From NCBI GenBank assembly GCA_003280295.1, contig QCFI01000001.1, positions 78,400 to 142,399 of the forward strand: 64,000 nt of DNA, in the 5' to 3' direction. Each line of letters opens with the position of its first letter. Position 1 is the first letter of the stretch. This DNA comes from Prochlorococcus sp. AG-363-C20. GTDB taxonomy: Bacteria; Cyanobacteriota; Cyanobacteriia; PCC-6307; Cyanobiaceae. The position numbers and the translations under genes are program-made. The notes beneath the pieces are model-generated. The model did not search any database. It was not told the origin of the DNA and saw only the letters and a program-made list of their open reading frames with translations. Of this stretch, positions 21,324 to 34,703 are shown piece by piece.

Positions 21324-22052
21324 TTGTATTCAGAAAGTTATGCATTGCCGACAGCCCTAATCACAGGAGCCTCAAGAGGTATTGGGAAAGCAGCAGCCAA
21401 GTTGTTTGCCACTTCAGGCTGGGACCTCCTTTTGACAGCTCGTAGCGAAAAAGCTCTCCAATCCTTGTCTCAAGAGCTTTCTAGAACAGGTAGAACTATT
21501 TCTTACAAATCATTGGACCTTTCCGATCCTGTTGCAATCCCCTCTGGGATTGCTGATTTGCTAAATCAGGGTGTTCCTCCATCAGTGTTGATTAATAATG
21601 CTGGCGTTGCATGGACTGGTGACCTGTTATCAATGCCTTTGGAGAGTTGGCAATGGTTGTTTCAAATGAATCTCACTAGCGTTTTCCAGGTTTGTGCAGC
21701 TGTTGTGCCATTGATGAGAAACAATGGTGGCTTAATTATTAATGTAAGTAGCCATGCGGCTAGAAATTCTTTCCCTCAATGGGGGGCTTACTGCACTAGT
21801 AAGGCATCATTAGCTAGCTTTACAAGATGTCTTGCGCAGGAGGAGGGTGTTAATGGAATACGTGCGTGTACGCTGACTATTGGTTCAGTGAATTCAACTC
21901 TTTGGGATGCGGATACTGTCCAAAGTGATTTTGACCGTCATTCCATGCTCTCAGTTGAACAAGCAGCGTCTGCTTTGCTTCATTTAGCTGAGCAACCATC
22001 TACACAGGTAATTGAAGACCTAACACTTATGCCCGCCACAGGTGCTTTTTAA
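21324..22052 (+). CDS. Short-chain dehydrogenase/reductase
   Basis: ALITGASRGIGKAAAKLF, NNAGVAWTG, YCTSKASL. Confidence 0.9.
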   Translation: MYSESYALPTALITGASRGIGKAAAKLFATSGWDLLLTARSEKALQSLSQELSRTGRTISYKSLDLSDPVAIPSGIADLLNQGVPPSVLINNAGVAWTGDLLSMPLESWQWLFQMNLTSVFQVCAAVVPLMRNNGGLIINVSSHAARNSFPQWGAYCTSKASLASFTRCLAQEEGVNGIRACTLTIGSVNSTLWDADTVQSDFDRHSMLSVEQAASALLHLAEQPSTQVIEDLTLMPATGAF

Positions 22053-22061
22053 CCAGCATTT

Positions 22062-22832
22062 ATGACTTTTATAAGCTCTTCATCAGCCGATGATGAAACC
22101 AAAGGGAATAATGTTATCCAAGAAAGTGATAACAGTCTCACTAAACAATTGGTCTCTGAGAGAATCCGTTCTCGATTAATTGAGAGAGGAGTTTCTTACT
22201 TTGCCAACGATAATGTTGCTGATCATATTCAGCCTGATGAACTTAAGGAATTAGAAAAAGAAGTAGCATGCCGGTTCAATGATTTGCTTAAGAGTCTTGT
22301 GATTGATATTGAAAATGATCACAATACAGAAGATACAGCAAATAGAGTGGCCCGAATGTATATACACGAAGTTTTTAAAGGTAGATATCATCAACAGCCA
22401 AGAGTTACTAGTTTTCCAAATGTAAAAAAACTAGATGAGATCTATACAGTTGGCCCTATATCTGTTAGGTCAGCATGCTCTCACCATTTTGTGCCTATTA
22501 TGGGACATTGCTGGATAGGTATAAAGCCAGGCGGCCGAGTAATTGGTTTATCTAAATTCTCTAGAGTTGCAGATTGGGTGTTTTCAAGACCTCATATCCA
22601 GGAAGAAGCGGTAATGATTCTTGCTGATGAAATAGAACGTCTTTGTGAACCCCAAGGACTTGGAATTATTATTAAAGCGGATCACTTCTGCATGAAGTTA
22701 AGAGGGGTTAAGGAGTCCCATTGCACCATGGTTAATTCAGTCGTGAGAGGGGATTTTCGACATGATTCGAGTCTTAAACAAGAGTTCTTTGAGCTTGTTA
22801 GCCAACAAGAAATAAGAAATAACTACCTTTAA
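22062..22832 (+). CDS. folE: GTP cyclohydrolase I
   Basis: DTANRVARMYIHEVFKG, CSHHFVPIMGHCWIGI, GLSKFSRVADWVFSRPHIQE. Confidence 0.95.
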   Translation: MTFISSSSADDETKGNNVIQESDNSLTKQLVSERIRSRLIERGVSYFANDNVADHIQPDELKELEKEVACRFNDLLKSLVIDIENDHNTEDTANRVARMYIHEVFKGRYHQQPRVTSFPNVKKLDEIYTVGPISVRSACSHHFVPIMGHCWIGIKPGGRVIGLSKFSRVADWVFSRPHIQEEAVMILADEIERLCEPQGLGIIIKADHFCMKLRGVKESHCTMVNSVVRGDFRHDSSLKQEFFELVSQQEIRNNYL

Positions 22833-22950
22833 ATAATTCAGTCTCTTAAATGAATTATATGTCGAATAAAAATCAGCATATTAATTCCTACTTGATAGAG
22901 TCTTTAAATTTAAAATTATTTACTTGCTTGGTTTCAGTACTTTCATAAAT

Positions 22951-23643
22951 CTAGTTAGGTATTTGTCTGACAGGGTCTTCAATTGATTTTATAAGTGCTT
23001 TTACAAGCTTTAAATCTTTAATGCCAGGAGAAATCTCTAAACGACTTGAAGCATCTATCCCAAAAGGTGAAATTTGGCGGCTAAATATCTCTGGAATCCA
23101 TTTTGCAGAAATACCACCAGCAAGCCACCAAGGGATTTTAAAATTCGCTTTTTGAAGCCATTCCAGCGGAATCTTTTCTCCTGTGCCTCCAAGTTCAATT
23201 GGACTCCATGCATCTAGAAGGAGAGCATCTGTATGAGCTTCAAAGTTCTGCGCCTTGGCTATATCTAGCGGTGTTTCCACACGGATTGCTTTCCACCATT
23301 TGAATTGGGAATATCTTTTGCGAAGCTCTTCACAACGCTTTGGTGATTCTTTGCCATGTAATTGGATAACAGAAGGAATTCCTTGACCTTTTAATCCATT
23401 CATAATTTGTACATCATTCATATTTGCGATTACCCAGACCCGTTCGACGTTGGGGAAATAGTTACTAAGTTGAGAAAATAGCTTCCTTCTTTGATTCTCA
23501 AGAACAAAACGAGGCGAGTCTTCTACTCCAACGACTCCTATTGCATCTACACCTAATGATGCAATTGCTTTTGCTTGGTCACCTTTTGTGATTCCGCAGA
23601 TTTTGATTGCGGTGGATGTTGGAGACCCTATTTTGAAGGCCAT
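22951..23643 (-). CDS. trpF: Phosphoribosylanthranilate isomerase
   Basis: IKICGITKGDQAKAIASLGVDAIGV; LAGGISAKWIPE; GIDASSRLEISPGIKD. Confidence 0.95.
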   Translation of the reverse strand: MAFKIGSPTSTAIKICGITKGDQAKAIASLGVDAIGVVGVEDSPRFVLENQRRKLFSQLSNYFPNVERVWVIANMNDVQIMNGLKGQGIPSVIQLHGKESPKRCEELRKRYSQFKWWKAIRVETPLDIAKAQNFEAHTDALLLDAWSPIELGGTGEKIPLEWLQKANFKIPWWLAGGISAKWIPEIFSRQISPFGIDASSRLEISPGIKDLKLVKALIKSIEDPVRQIPN

Positions 23644-23675
23644 TAGTCAATGTTTTTTCTAGGATTGGTTAAATA

Positions 23676-24950
23676 TTGGCCATTTCTAGGCCATTTGGAG
23701 GTGGCAATTTGGAAGGTTGGGAGTTGCTAAGGATTAAAGGAATCCCATTGAAGGTTCATCCCAGTTGGTTTCTTATTTTGATTCTTTTTGCTGGGACTGC
23801 ACAGGGCCAGATCTCTAATGCTCTTGATTATCCTTTGCCATTTTGGCTTAGCTGGGGACTTGGATTGATAACGTCATTGCTTTTGTTTGTTTCAGTTCTA
23901 CTACATGAGCTAGGGCATTCATTTATGGCTTTACATGAAGGAGTGAAAGTAAGAAGTATCACTCTTTTCTTGTTGGGTGGAGTAGCTCGTGTTGAAAGAG
24001 AATGTTCTACTCCCATGGCCTCTCTACGTGTTGCAATAGCAGGTCCCTTGGTGAGCCTTTTCTTAGCATTAGTGTTTCTTAGATCTGTTCAATCTATTGG
24101 TGAGTTGAGCCCAGTACTTGCAAATCTTTTTGGGCAACTTGGTTCCTTAAATCTTGTTTTGGCACTTTTTAACTTATTACCAGGCCTCCCTTTGGATGGA
24201 GGTGTGATTTTAAAGGCACTTGTTTGGCATTTAACTGGCAGTCATCGCAAAGGATTGCAGGTTGCAACTGCAACAGGTAATGCGCTTTCCATTTTTGCAA
24301 TTGTTTTAGGTACTTGGCTTTGTTTTAAGGGTGGGGGTCTTGGGGGGCTTTGGTTGGTGATTCTTGGTTGGTTTGGTTTTGCAGCATCTAGGTCTCAAAA
24401 TCAGATGCTGACTTTGCAGAAGGTTTTGAGTGACTTAAATGTTGGTACAGCAAGAAGTCGGAATTTTCGTGTTTTAGAAGAAAACAATCCCTTAAGTAAG
24501 CTTAGCCAATTGCGTTTGTCATCTACTACTGAACAACCATTGTCTGAATGGGTTTTAATTTGTCGATCAGGTCGATGGATTGGTTATATAAATGATGAAG
24601 CATTGAAAGAGTTGCCTGTGCAGCATTGGTCTAAATATCACTTGGCTGATTACACCAGGCCTTTAAATGAGCTCCCTGCGATTGGGGAGAAATCTCCACT
24701 TTGGCAAGCAGTTATGGAATTGGAGAAATCAGCTGAGGGAAGACTTCTAGTCTTTAACCTCGCTGGGCTACCTTCTGGCACTTTGGACCGAGTAGATATT
24801 GGAGAGGCTGTACTTAAACATCTTGGGTTGAAGATTCCTAAAAGTTTTCTTGAAGTTGCACGTAAACAAAATATTTATCCTCTTGGTCTAGCTCTTCCCC
24901 AAACAGTAGAAGCTATGTTTTCGGCAGGACTAATTAATAGACCTGATTAA
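23676..24950 (+). CDS. Site-2 protease family metalloprotease
   Basis: HELGHSFMALHEG zinc motif; NLLPGLPLDGGVILKALVW. Confidence 0.93.
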   Translation: MAISRPFGGGNLEGWELLRIKGIPLKVHPSWFLILILFAGTAQGQISNALDYPLPFWLSWGLGLITSLLLFVSVLLHELGHSFMALHEGVKVRSITLFLLGGVARVERECSTPMASLRVAIAGPLVSLFLALVFLRSVQSIGELSPVLANLFGQLGSLNLVLALFNLLPGLPLDGGVILKALVWHLTGSHRKGLQVATATGNALSIFAIVLGTWLCFKGGGLGGLWLVILGWFGFAASRSQNQMLTLQKVLSDLNVGTARSRNFRVLEENNPLSKLSQLRLSSTTEQPLSEWVLICRSGRWIGYINDEALKELPVQHWSKYHLADYTRPLNELPAIGEKSPLWQAVMELEKSAEGRLLVFNLAGLPSGTLDRVDIGEAVLKHLGLKIPKSFLEVARKQNIYPLGLALPQTVEAMFSAGLINRPD

Positions 24951-25714
24951 ATAATATTTAGAGAGTATTTATTTGCCTCTAAATTAACTGTGTCTAATTC
25001 TTTTTTAGTAAATACATCATCCTCCCAATGTAATTCTGACCAATATTTACGACAAGCTTTATGCAGTATTTTTTCTAGTCCTTTTCGAGGTATACAAATA
25101 GAAGCAGATTTTGGAGCTTTTGTTTTGAAAATCTCCGTCCAAAGTTGAGATGGTGGATCTAGAAGGATCTCACCATGTTGAAGTAGATGTCCTTTACTCC
25201 AAAGTTGTGCACTGCCTATACGTTTATGCCCCTCTGGATCTATAAGGTCAGCATTAGTAGAAGTCGCGAAACAATTCGCTTCTAATGGATTAGTTAATTG
25301 ATTCCCAAAATGTAAAGGGACTCCTAAGTCTGTAAAAGCCTTTATTATCCACTGATTGGCTTGATAATAAGCTTCATGCCTTTTACGTGGTGGTGAAAAC
25401 CAGACAAGGGAATAAGTAAGTCCTCCTCCATGTAGAACAGCATTCCCTCCTGATGGTCTTCTTACTATTTTGATTGTTCTTTTTCTTACAAGTTCAAGCC
25501 AATTTTTAGGTAGATGTTTTTGGTTTTTCCCAATTGATAAACAAAACCCTTCCCAATGATAAAAACGTATTGCCAACGAAATATCTGAAGAATCCATGAC
25601 TTTTTTTAGAAGAATCAAATCTGTTGCCATTTGTTTATGCCCTGACATATTCATTGTCGGGAAGGAAAGACCTCTATTTATGATTTTATGTGAGTTAGAT
25701 TTTGTTTGTAGCAT
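24947..25714 (-). CDS. Lipoate-protein ligase family protein
   Basis: RRPSGGNAVLHGGGLTYSLV; HKRIGSAQLWSKGHLLQHGEIL. Confidence 0.88.
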   Translation of the reverse strand: MLQTKSNSHKIINRGLSFPTMNMSGHKQMATDLILLKKVMDSSDISLAIRFYHWEGFCLSIGKNQKHLPKNWLELVRKRTIKIVRRPSGGNAVLHGGGLTYSLVWFSPPRKRHEAYYQANQWIIKAFTDLGVPLHFGNQLTNPLEANCFATSTNADLIDPEGHKRIGSAQLWSKGHLLQHGEILLDPPSQLWTEIFKTKAPKSASICIPRKGLEKILHKACRKYWSELHWEDDVFTKKELDTVNLEANKYSLNII

Positions 25715-25855
25715 GTAATGGATTTAAGGATTGTTCTTACCCTGACTGTTTCTTTAGCTAATTCCAATGCACTTTAATGCTAATGATTCCTTGATTGTAT
25801 GTAGTTAATAAAAAGTGACTTTGCTAAGGTATTAAAATTTAAGGATGCATTTAAA

Positions 25856-26045
25856 TATAATTCTTTAAAAAATTATGTTTGTATTTTAGGAATCCAGATA
25901 AAGACTTAACTTTTAGACTTGAACGGTAACTTTTTCCTTGTCTATTGTTTTTAGAAAACCTATTTTGGAACTTTATAAAGTTGCCAACAGCTTTGATTAT
26001 TTTGATTCATTTGCTATTGAGCCTTAGGGCTCATTCCTTTTTTCT
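25856..26045 (+). ncRNA. Candidate small RNA (promoter -10-like TATAAT to an intrinsic terminator, no ORF)
   Basis: TATAAT at 25856-25861; GAGCC-ttag-GGCTC then ATTCCTTTTTTCT at 26019-26045; no plus-strand gene upstream to be terminated. Confidence 0.3.
26019..26045 (+). terminator. Intrinsic terminator with no annotated upstream gene
   Basis: GAGCCTTAGGGCTC followed by a T-rich run. Confidence 0.6.
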
Positions 26046-26129
26046 CTCTCTTGGTGTGACAGCCTTTTGCAAATGCTGGTCATATGTCCCCATTTGATTG
26101 AGAATTCATAAGTACTTGTAGTTCACCCT

Positions 26130-26234
26130 ATGGAGCTCACTCCGACCCTCGATCTTGCAGGACTCTGCTTAGTGGTTGTTATTCATTCAGGAGTGCTTGC
26201 CCTTCGTCTTGGCATAACCCTTGCAAAGGCTTGA
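26130..26234 (+). CDS. psaM: 34-aa single-TM peptide, PsaM-like (photosystem I subunit XII)
   Basis: MELTPTLDLAGLCLVVVIHSGVLALRLGITLAKA; length and ...LA(L/F)RLG... pattern like PsaM. Below the ORF-track cutoff. Confidence 0.6.
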   Translation: MELTPTLDLAGLCLVVVIHSGVLALRLGITLAKA

Positions 26235-26302
26235 CTGAGAGATATAAGGACTTGGCAGTTGAGGCTCTTTGCGATACAAGCGGGTAACCGTTAAAGATTC
26301 TT

Positions 26303-26716
26303 TTGCAACCTCTCCTGGATGAGACCAGGCCAAAATATCCACCTCGATCAAGGTCACGTAAAAAGAGAAAACAGCCAGTATGTGAAAACACACAGAGAGT
26401 TTCTGCTGCAAGCTTGGCTTCAACTTTGCAGTTAAAGCAGCAAAAGCGTGAATTGATATATAGCCTTATAGCGCTTGCAATGAAATTAGGCCTTTTGTTA
26501 ATAGGAACTGCAAGTCTTGTAAAACTAGGCATAGCTTCTCATCAGCGAGTAGGACGTTACACAGAGCTTTCATCTGTACTTAAAGTGGAGTCAGCTAATT
26601 TAGTTAGACTTCAAGATCGTTTTGATCGTTTTTTTACTATTGGTGGTGATCAGCGATTAATGGATGAAAATGATCAGTGGATAGCACCTAATCGCATCAG
26701 AATCATCTGGCGTTGA
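26303..26716 (+). CDS. Hypothetical protein with one TM segment
   Basis: TTG-start 137-aa ORF between psaM-like gene and por; basic N-terminus then TM. Confidence 0.6.
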   Translation: MQPLLDETRPKYPPRSRSRKKRKQPVCENTQRVSAASLASTLQLKQQKRELIYSLIALAMKLGLLLIGTASLVKLGIASHQRVGRYTELSSVLKVESANLVRLQDRFDRFFTIGGDQRLMDENDQWIAPNRIRIIWR

Positions 26717-26784
26717 ATTACATTTCTAAATAAGACGTCAAAGTTGGTTCTTTTAATTAGGTGATTTAAAAAATTACTGGTTAA

Positions 26785-27807
<1,023 letters not shown>

Positions 27808-27834
27808 AAGATTTACTAAAATAATTTAGTGGAT

Positions 27835-28731
<897 letters not shown>

Positions 28732-28915
28732 TTAACCGATAGGCAATAATTCTATTTAAGAGCGAAAAAAGTATTGCTGCTGTTTGTTTGTGAAATTCGA
28801 AACATGTAGTTTTTTTTCTAAAAGCGTTTGAGGCGGCAAAAAGAGTATTAACCCTAGGGATTATTACTTATAGGAGCTTGTTTCTGCCTTCCATTGAGTG
28901 AAGGAGGATTATTTC

Positions 28916-30508
28916 TTAAGCTTTGAAATGAGCTTTTGCGTCATAGAGAGTCTCGCTACCTATTTTTCTGCATCCAACTTGCCTAGCATATTTTTCAGTT
29001 TTTTTTCGAATTTTGCCTCTTACAAAGAAAGGGATTTTGGAAAGCTCTTCTTTCCCTTCTGTTGTCCAAATAGGATCAGCTTCTGTTAAGGCAGAGTCAT
29101 TTGTAGTAATAGTGCCTTCTTCTACTTGCTCGTAAGTTTGGTTTTGAGATCCTCCTAAATGTCCTAAGTGACTTTGATGTCCATCAACAAACTCGAAATC
29201 ATGGCGAAACATGCCAATTAGATGTTCTTCAAGACCCATCATTAAAGGGTGAACCCAACTGTCAAAAATCACATTTGCACCTTCCCAACCCATTTGGGGG
29301 CTATATCGGGCAGGAACATCTTGTACATGCATTGGTGTGCTAATTACAGCGCAGGGAATTCCTAAACGTTTGGCACTATGTCTCTCCATTTGCGTTCCAA
29401 GTACAAGTTCTGGGGCCGCCTCTGAAATGGCTGCTTCTACTTGGAGGTAGTCATTTGTTATAAGTGCTTCTAGACCAAGCTTTTTTGCGGCAGCTCGGAT
29501 TGGACGAGCCATTTCACGGCTATATGTTCCAATCCCAACGACTTCAAAACCAAGTTCCTCTTTGGCAATTCTTGCTGCTGCTAAAGCATGTGTTCCATCA
29601 CCGAATATAAATACTCTTTTCCCTGTGAGATAATTTGAGTCTACTGATTGCGAGTACCAAGTAAGTCTTGATTGATTTGTTTGCTTCTTTGGATTGTATG
29701 AGTGGATCCCTAAGAGCTGATGAAGTTCTGATAAGAATTCATGAGTTGCATTTACTCCAATAGGAATAGTTTTGCTAAATGGAATGCCAAAGTTTCGTTC
29801 AAGCCATAGACATGTTGACTCCGCAATCTCTGGATAAAGACAAACATTGATATCAGCTTCTGGAATCCTTATGAGATCGGCTGGGGAGGAACCTAGTGGT
29901 GCAATGACATTAATATCTATTCCATGCTCATTTAATAGTTTTTGTATTTCAAGGACATCGTCACGACAACGAAAACCAAGTAAAGATGGGCCTAATAGAT
30001 TTACTTTGGGACGTCTTCCTTGTTCTTGCCACGCCTGGGGATCATGAGTCTTCTCTTCTGATTTCAGATTGCTGAGCAGTTCCCTCACAACTTGATAAAA
30101 AGTTTCTGCTGCGCCCCAATTTTCTTTTTTGCTGTAAGCAGGAAGTTCAAGATTGACGATAGGAATATTGAAGCCCATGCTTGCTGCAAGTGAACCTGGT
30201 TGGTCCTGAATTAGTTCCGCTGTGCAGCTCTCTCCTACTAGAAGAGCTTTTGGTTGAAAGCGTTCAACCGCTTCGCGAAGATGACCTTTGACTAGTTCTG
30301 CAGTGTCCCCGCCCAGATCCCTAGCTTGAAAAGTTGTATATGTAACAGGAGGTCTACGCCCACGTCTTTCGATCATTGTGAAAAGTAGATCTGCATAGGT
30401 ATCGCCTTGTGGAGCATGCAAAACGTAATGAACTCCTTCCATTGAAGAGGCGATTCTCATTGCCCCAATATGCGGAGGCCCTTCATATGTCCAAAGTGTT
30501 AGTTCCAT
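28916..30508 (-). CDS. chlB: Light-independent protochlorophyllide reductase subunit B
   Basis: [45 protein letters not shown]. Confidence 0.98.
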   Translation of the reverse strand: MELTLWTYEGPPHIGAMRIASSMEGVHYVLHAPQGDTYADLLFTMIERRGRRPPVTYTTFQARDLGGDTAELVKGHLREAVERFQPKALLVGESCTAELIQDQPGSLAASMGFNIPIVNLELPAYSKKENWGAAETFYQVVRELLSNLKSEEKTHDPQAWQEQGRRPKVNLLGPSLLGFRCRDDVLEIQKLLNEHGIDINVIAPLGSSPADLIRIPEADINVCLYPEIAESTCLWLERNFGIPFSKTIPIGVNATHEFLSELHQLLGIHSYNPKKQTNQSRLTWYSQSVDSNYLTGKRVFIFGDGTHALAAARIAKEELGFEVVGIGTYSREMARPIRAAAKKLGLEALITNDYLQVEAAISEAAPELVLGTQMERHSAKRLGIPCAVISTPMHVQDVPARYSPQMGWEGANVIFDSWVHPLMMGLEEHLIGMFRHDFEFVDGHQSHLGHLGGSQNQTYEQVEEGTITTNDSALTEADPIWTTEGKEELSKIPFFVRGKIRKKTEKYARQVGCRKIGSETLYDAKAHFKA

Positions 30509-30511
30509 TGT

Positions 30512-31777
<1,266 letters not shown>

Positions 31778-32131
31778 TCATATCTTTATAAAACTGTACT
31801 GGTTATTAGCAATTAATCCTAAGTAACGGAAACTCTTTGGAATTGGGATACATTTGTTGCGCTTATATGGCAGCCCTGAGGTTGGTGCTTCTAGCATGCT
31901 TTTAAGAAATGCTTTGGAGCTATTTATCTTGATTTTGCTTTAGTTGAACTCAAATAAGATCTATTCAAAATGGAATAAAAACAGTTATAGAAAGGATTTT
32001 AAATAATTGTATTTTTGTTGTTTAGGAAATAAGAAGAAATTTTTTTGAGTATGCGAGTCTAGCTATTAACTAAAGAGTTAATCTAATCCATATTGAATTA
32101 ATTGTTATGGAACCCTCACTAATAGATTCTT

Positions 32132-32503
32132 TTAATTGCGCCAATATGAATTGTCTTTTTCATTCCTAGTGAGTTTCCAAACGTTTCGGCTTATTCGTCT
32201 TGCGATTAGTCCACCTCGTTCTGCTTTTGATGATCCTGGACGTGAACCAAGGAGGTGTGTTACTTCAGAGGTTGTTAAAGGTGCACCTGTCTCTATAGCT
32301 AATGAAGTGAGTTCAAGACGTTGACGAAGCGAAACAAGATCAACTTTTTCGTTGTTTGCTTCTGATGACCAGTCCCATCCTGATACACCTTCACGTGACA
32401 TCTTTTTCATGAGACCAAGCCCTATCAAACCCAAGGCCTGCTCTGCTTTTAGCTCAGAAGGTAAAGTGCTAGAGGTAGAGACATTTTCTTTAGAAGTAGA
32501 CAT
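32132..32503 (-). CDS. Conserved-looking hypothetical protein divergent from csoS1D
   Basis: 123-aa ORF; possible winged-helix-like C-terminal region (LTTSEVTHLLGSRPGSSKAERGGLIARRISRNVWKL). Confidence 0.65.
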   Translation of the reverse strand: MSTSKENVSTSSTLPSELKAEQALGLIGLGLMKKMSREGVSGWDWSSEANNEKVDLVSLRQRLELTSLAIETGAPLTTSEVTHLLGSRPGSSKAERGGLIARRISRNVWKLTRNEKDNSYWRN

Positions 32504-32602
32504 TCTTAGGATCCCTATATTCCTTTGAAGTTATCGGCTCTTTTTAAGCTCGCAAGCTCTTTTTTCTTCTAGATCGTCAAATCGTCCAGTATTATCCGCG
32601 CC

Positions 32603-33373
32603 ATGAATGGATTCGCCAGCTTGGAGAATCGTGAACGGCGACTTGGAGGAAGCTCGCTAATCACGGGAACTGAGGTTCACCCTCAGACTTCAGGGGCAAG
32701 TTGTGTAATTACTACAGATTCGGAAACGGCACGCGTTGCTCGTCAGGCTAGTCATGTACAGCAAATTGAATTGAGGACTTACGTGTTCCTCGATTCTCTT
32801 CAGCCCCAGTTGGCTGCATATATGGGGACTGTTAGCCAGGGGTTTTTACCGATTCCTGGAGATGCATGCCTTTGGATGGAAGTATCCCCAGGTATGGCTG
32901 TTCATCGGGTTACAGATATAGCTTTGAAAGCGAGTAATGTTCGACTTGGCCAAATGGTGGTTGAGAGAGCATTTGGTTCACTAGCTCTTTATCACCGAGA
33001 TCAAAGTACCGTTCTTCATTCTGGAGATGTGGTTTTAGACGCTATAGGAAGCAGTATTGATCAGAGAAGACCATGTGATGTCAGCTGGACAGAGGTGATA
33101 AGAGCCATTACACCTGATCATGCGGTTCTTATTAATCGTCAAAATCGACGAGGCTCAATGATTGAGTCAGGTATGAGTATGTTCATTCTTGAAACAGAGC
33201 CTGCTGGTTATGTGCTTATAGCTGCCAATGAAGCTGAGAAATCTTCAAATATCACTGTTGTAGACGTGAAAGGGGTCGGTGCTTTTGGTCGATTAACCCT
33301 TGCAGGCAAAGAAGGAGATGTAGAGGAGGCAGCAGCTGCAGCAATGAGGGCTATTGATCAGATAAATAATTAG
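32603..33373 (+). CDS. csoS1D: Tandem-BMC carboxysome shell protein CsoS1D
   Basis: [54 protein letters not shown] plus second BMC-like half. Confidence 0.93.
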   Translation: MNGFASLENRERRLGGSSLITGTEVHPQTSGASCVITTDSETARVARQASHVQQIELRTYVFLDSLQPQLAAYMGTVSQGFLPIPGDACLWMEVSPGMAVHRVTDIALKASNVRLGQMVVERAFGSLALYHRDQSTVLHSGDVVLDAIGSSIDQRRPCDVSWTEVIRAITPDHAVLINRQNRRGSMIESGMSMFILETEPAGYVLIAANEAEKSSNITVVDVKGVGAFGRLTLAGKEGDVEEAAAAAMRAIDQINN

Positions 33374-33378
33374 ACCAA

Positions 33379-33999
33379 TTAATTTTTTAGTCCTAACGCA
33401 TCGCGAAGAGAGGGCGCAATTGCTCTGGCAGCCTTGCCTCTGCTACCCAATCTTGAAAGTTGTTCTTGATTAAATTCTCCATAGGTACACTTGGCTTCTC
33501 TTACCCATAAGAGTGACTCAAATTCTCCACCTTTGTAGGCAGGAGAGTGAAGGATTTCTCCCCAGCAAATACCTTCTGCATCTTTGATGAGTTCTCCTAA
33601 CGGGTTGCAAAGAACCATGACGCTATGGAATCGGGCACTTCGATATGGGTTATCACTTAGGCTGGCAAGAATTTTTGTGAGTTTTTCTTCATTCGTTTTA
33701 GCAAATCGAGCTGAATAGATTCCAGGTTCACCATTTAGTGCGTCTACTTCGAGGCCAGAATCATCTGCAATTGTCCAATTTTGTGTAACCCTTGCAGCTG
33801 CTTTGGCTTTCAGTAGGGCATTTTCTAGATAGCTTGAACCAGTTTCTTCAACATGTAAATCACTTGGCTGCCTTTGAATGATTAGAGGCAAGGGGCCAAG
33901 CATTGCCTCAATCTCAGCAACTTTTTGAGGGTTGCCACTAGCAATAGTGAGTAGTGGCTTATTCAAAGGAAAAACAATATTCAATTCACCATTTTGCAA
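33379..33999 (-). CDS. RdgB/HAM1-family non-canonical purine NTP pyrophosphatase
   Basis: TIASGNPQKVAEIEAML; IADDSGLEVDALNGEPGIYSARFA. Confidence 0.93.
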   Translation of the reverse strand: MQNGELNIVFPLNKPLLTIASGNPQKVAEIEAMLGPLPLIIQRQPSDLHVEETGSSYLENALLKAKAAARVTQNWTIADDSGLEVDALNGEPGIYSARFAKTNEEKLTKILASLSDNPYRSARFHSVMVLCNPLGELIKDAEGICWGEILHSPAYKGGEFESLLWVREAKCTYGEFNQEQLSRLGSRGKAARAIAPSLRDALGLKN

Positions 34000-34319
34000 G
34001 GTGATAGTTCCTTTTAGATTCTTGATTGCAATTTATTTGAGACAGGATGGGTTGAACATTCCACCCCTTGGCAATACCTAGGGACCTGTCTCGAATTGAG
34101 AAAATACTCATCCCTGCAAGAAGGTGCAATCCAATGTGCTGATGTGCTCACCAAAATCAGTACAGCTGTTTTTAACAGTCAAGGACAGGGTGATAAGTAT
34201 GGCTTATCTATAAGAGAAAAGAAGTTAATCGGGTTTTTGATCAAATTCACTTGACTTTTGAATGCTCTTCAAAGCATTGTTCATCTCGAACATTCCATCC
34301 CTTTACTTTTAGGCAGGCA

Positions 34320-34631
34320 ATGGCTAACGAAACAATGGGCATAGCACTCGGCATGATCGAGACCCGCGGCCTCGTTCCAGCAATCGAAGCTGCCGACGCA
34401 ATGACTAAGGCAGCCGAAGTGCGCCTTATTGGTCGTGAATTCGTCGGTGGCGGTTATGTAACAGTTTTGGTTCGTGGTGAAACTGGTGCGGTTAACGCTG
34501 CAGTTCGTGCTGGCGCAGATGCATGTGAGCGTGTTGGTGACGGTTTGGTTGCAGCTCACATCATTGCTCGCCCACATCGTGAAGTTGAGCCAGCTCTTGG
34601 GAATGGAGCTTTCCTTGGTCAAAAGGACTGA
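34320..34631 (+). CDS. csoS1: Carboxysome shell protein CsoS1 (single BMC)
   Basis: ANETMGIALGMIETRGLVPAIEAADAMTKAAEVRLIGREFVGGGYVTVLVRGETGAVNAAVRAGADACERVGDGLVAAHIIARPH. Start at 34320 rather than 34251. Confidence 0.97.
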   Translation: MANETMGIALGMIETRGLVPAIEAADAMTKAAEVRLIGREFVGGGYVTVLVRGETGAVNAAVRAGADACERVGDGLVAAHIIARPHREVEPALGNGAFLGQKD

Positions 34632-34670
34632 GATTTAATGCACACCCTTTGATAAGGGTTGCATCATCTC
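34630..34670 (+). promoter_or_regulatory. Stem-loop between csoS1 and cbbL
   Basis: GAGAT...ATGCACACCCTT-TGAT-AAGGGTTGCAT...ATCTC, interrupted stem. Confidence 0.55.
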
Positions 34671-34703
34671 AACCTTCTTATACCGACTTAAAGGAGTTTT
34701 CTA

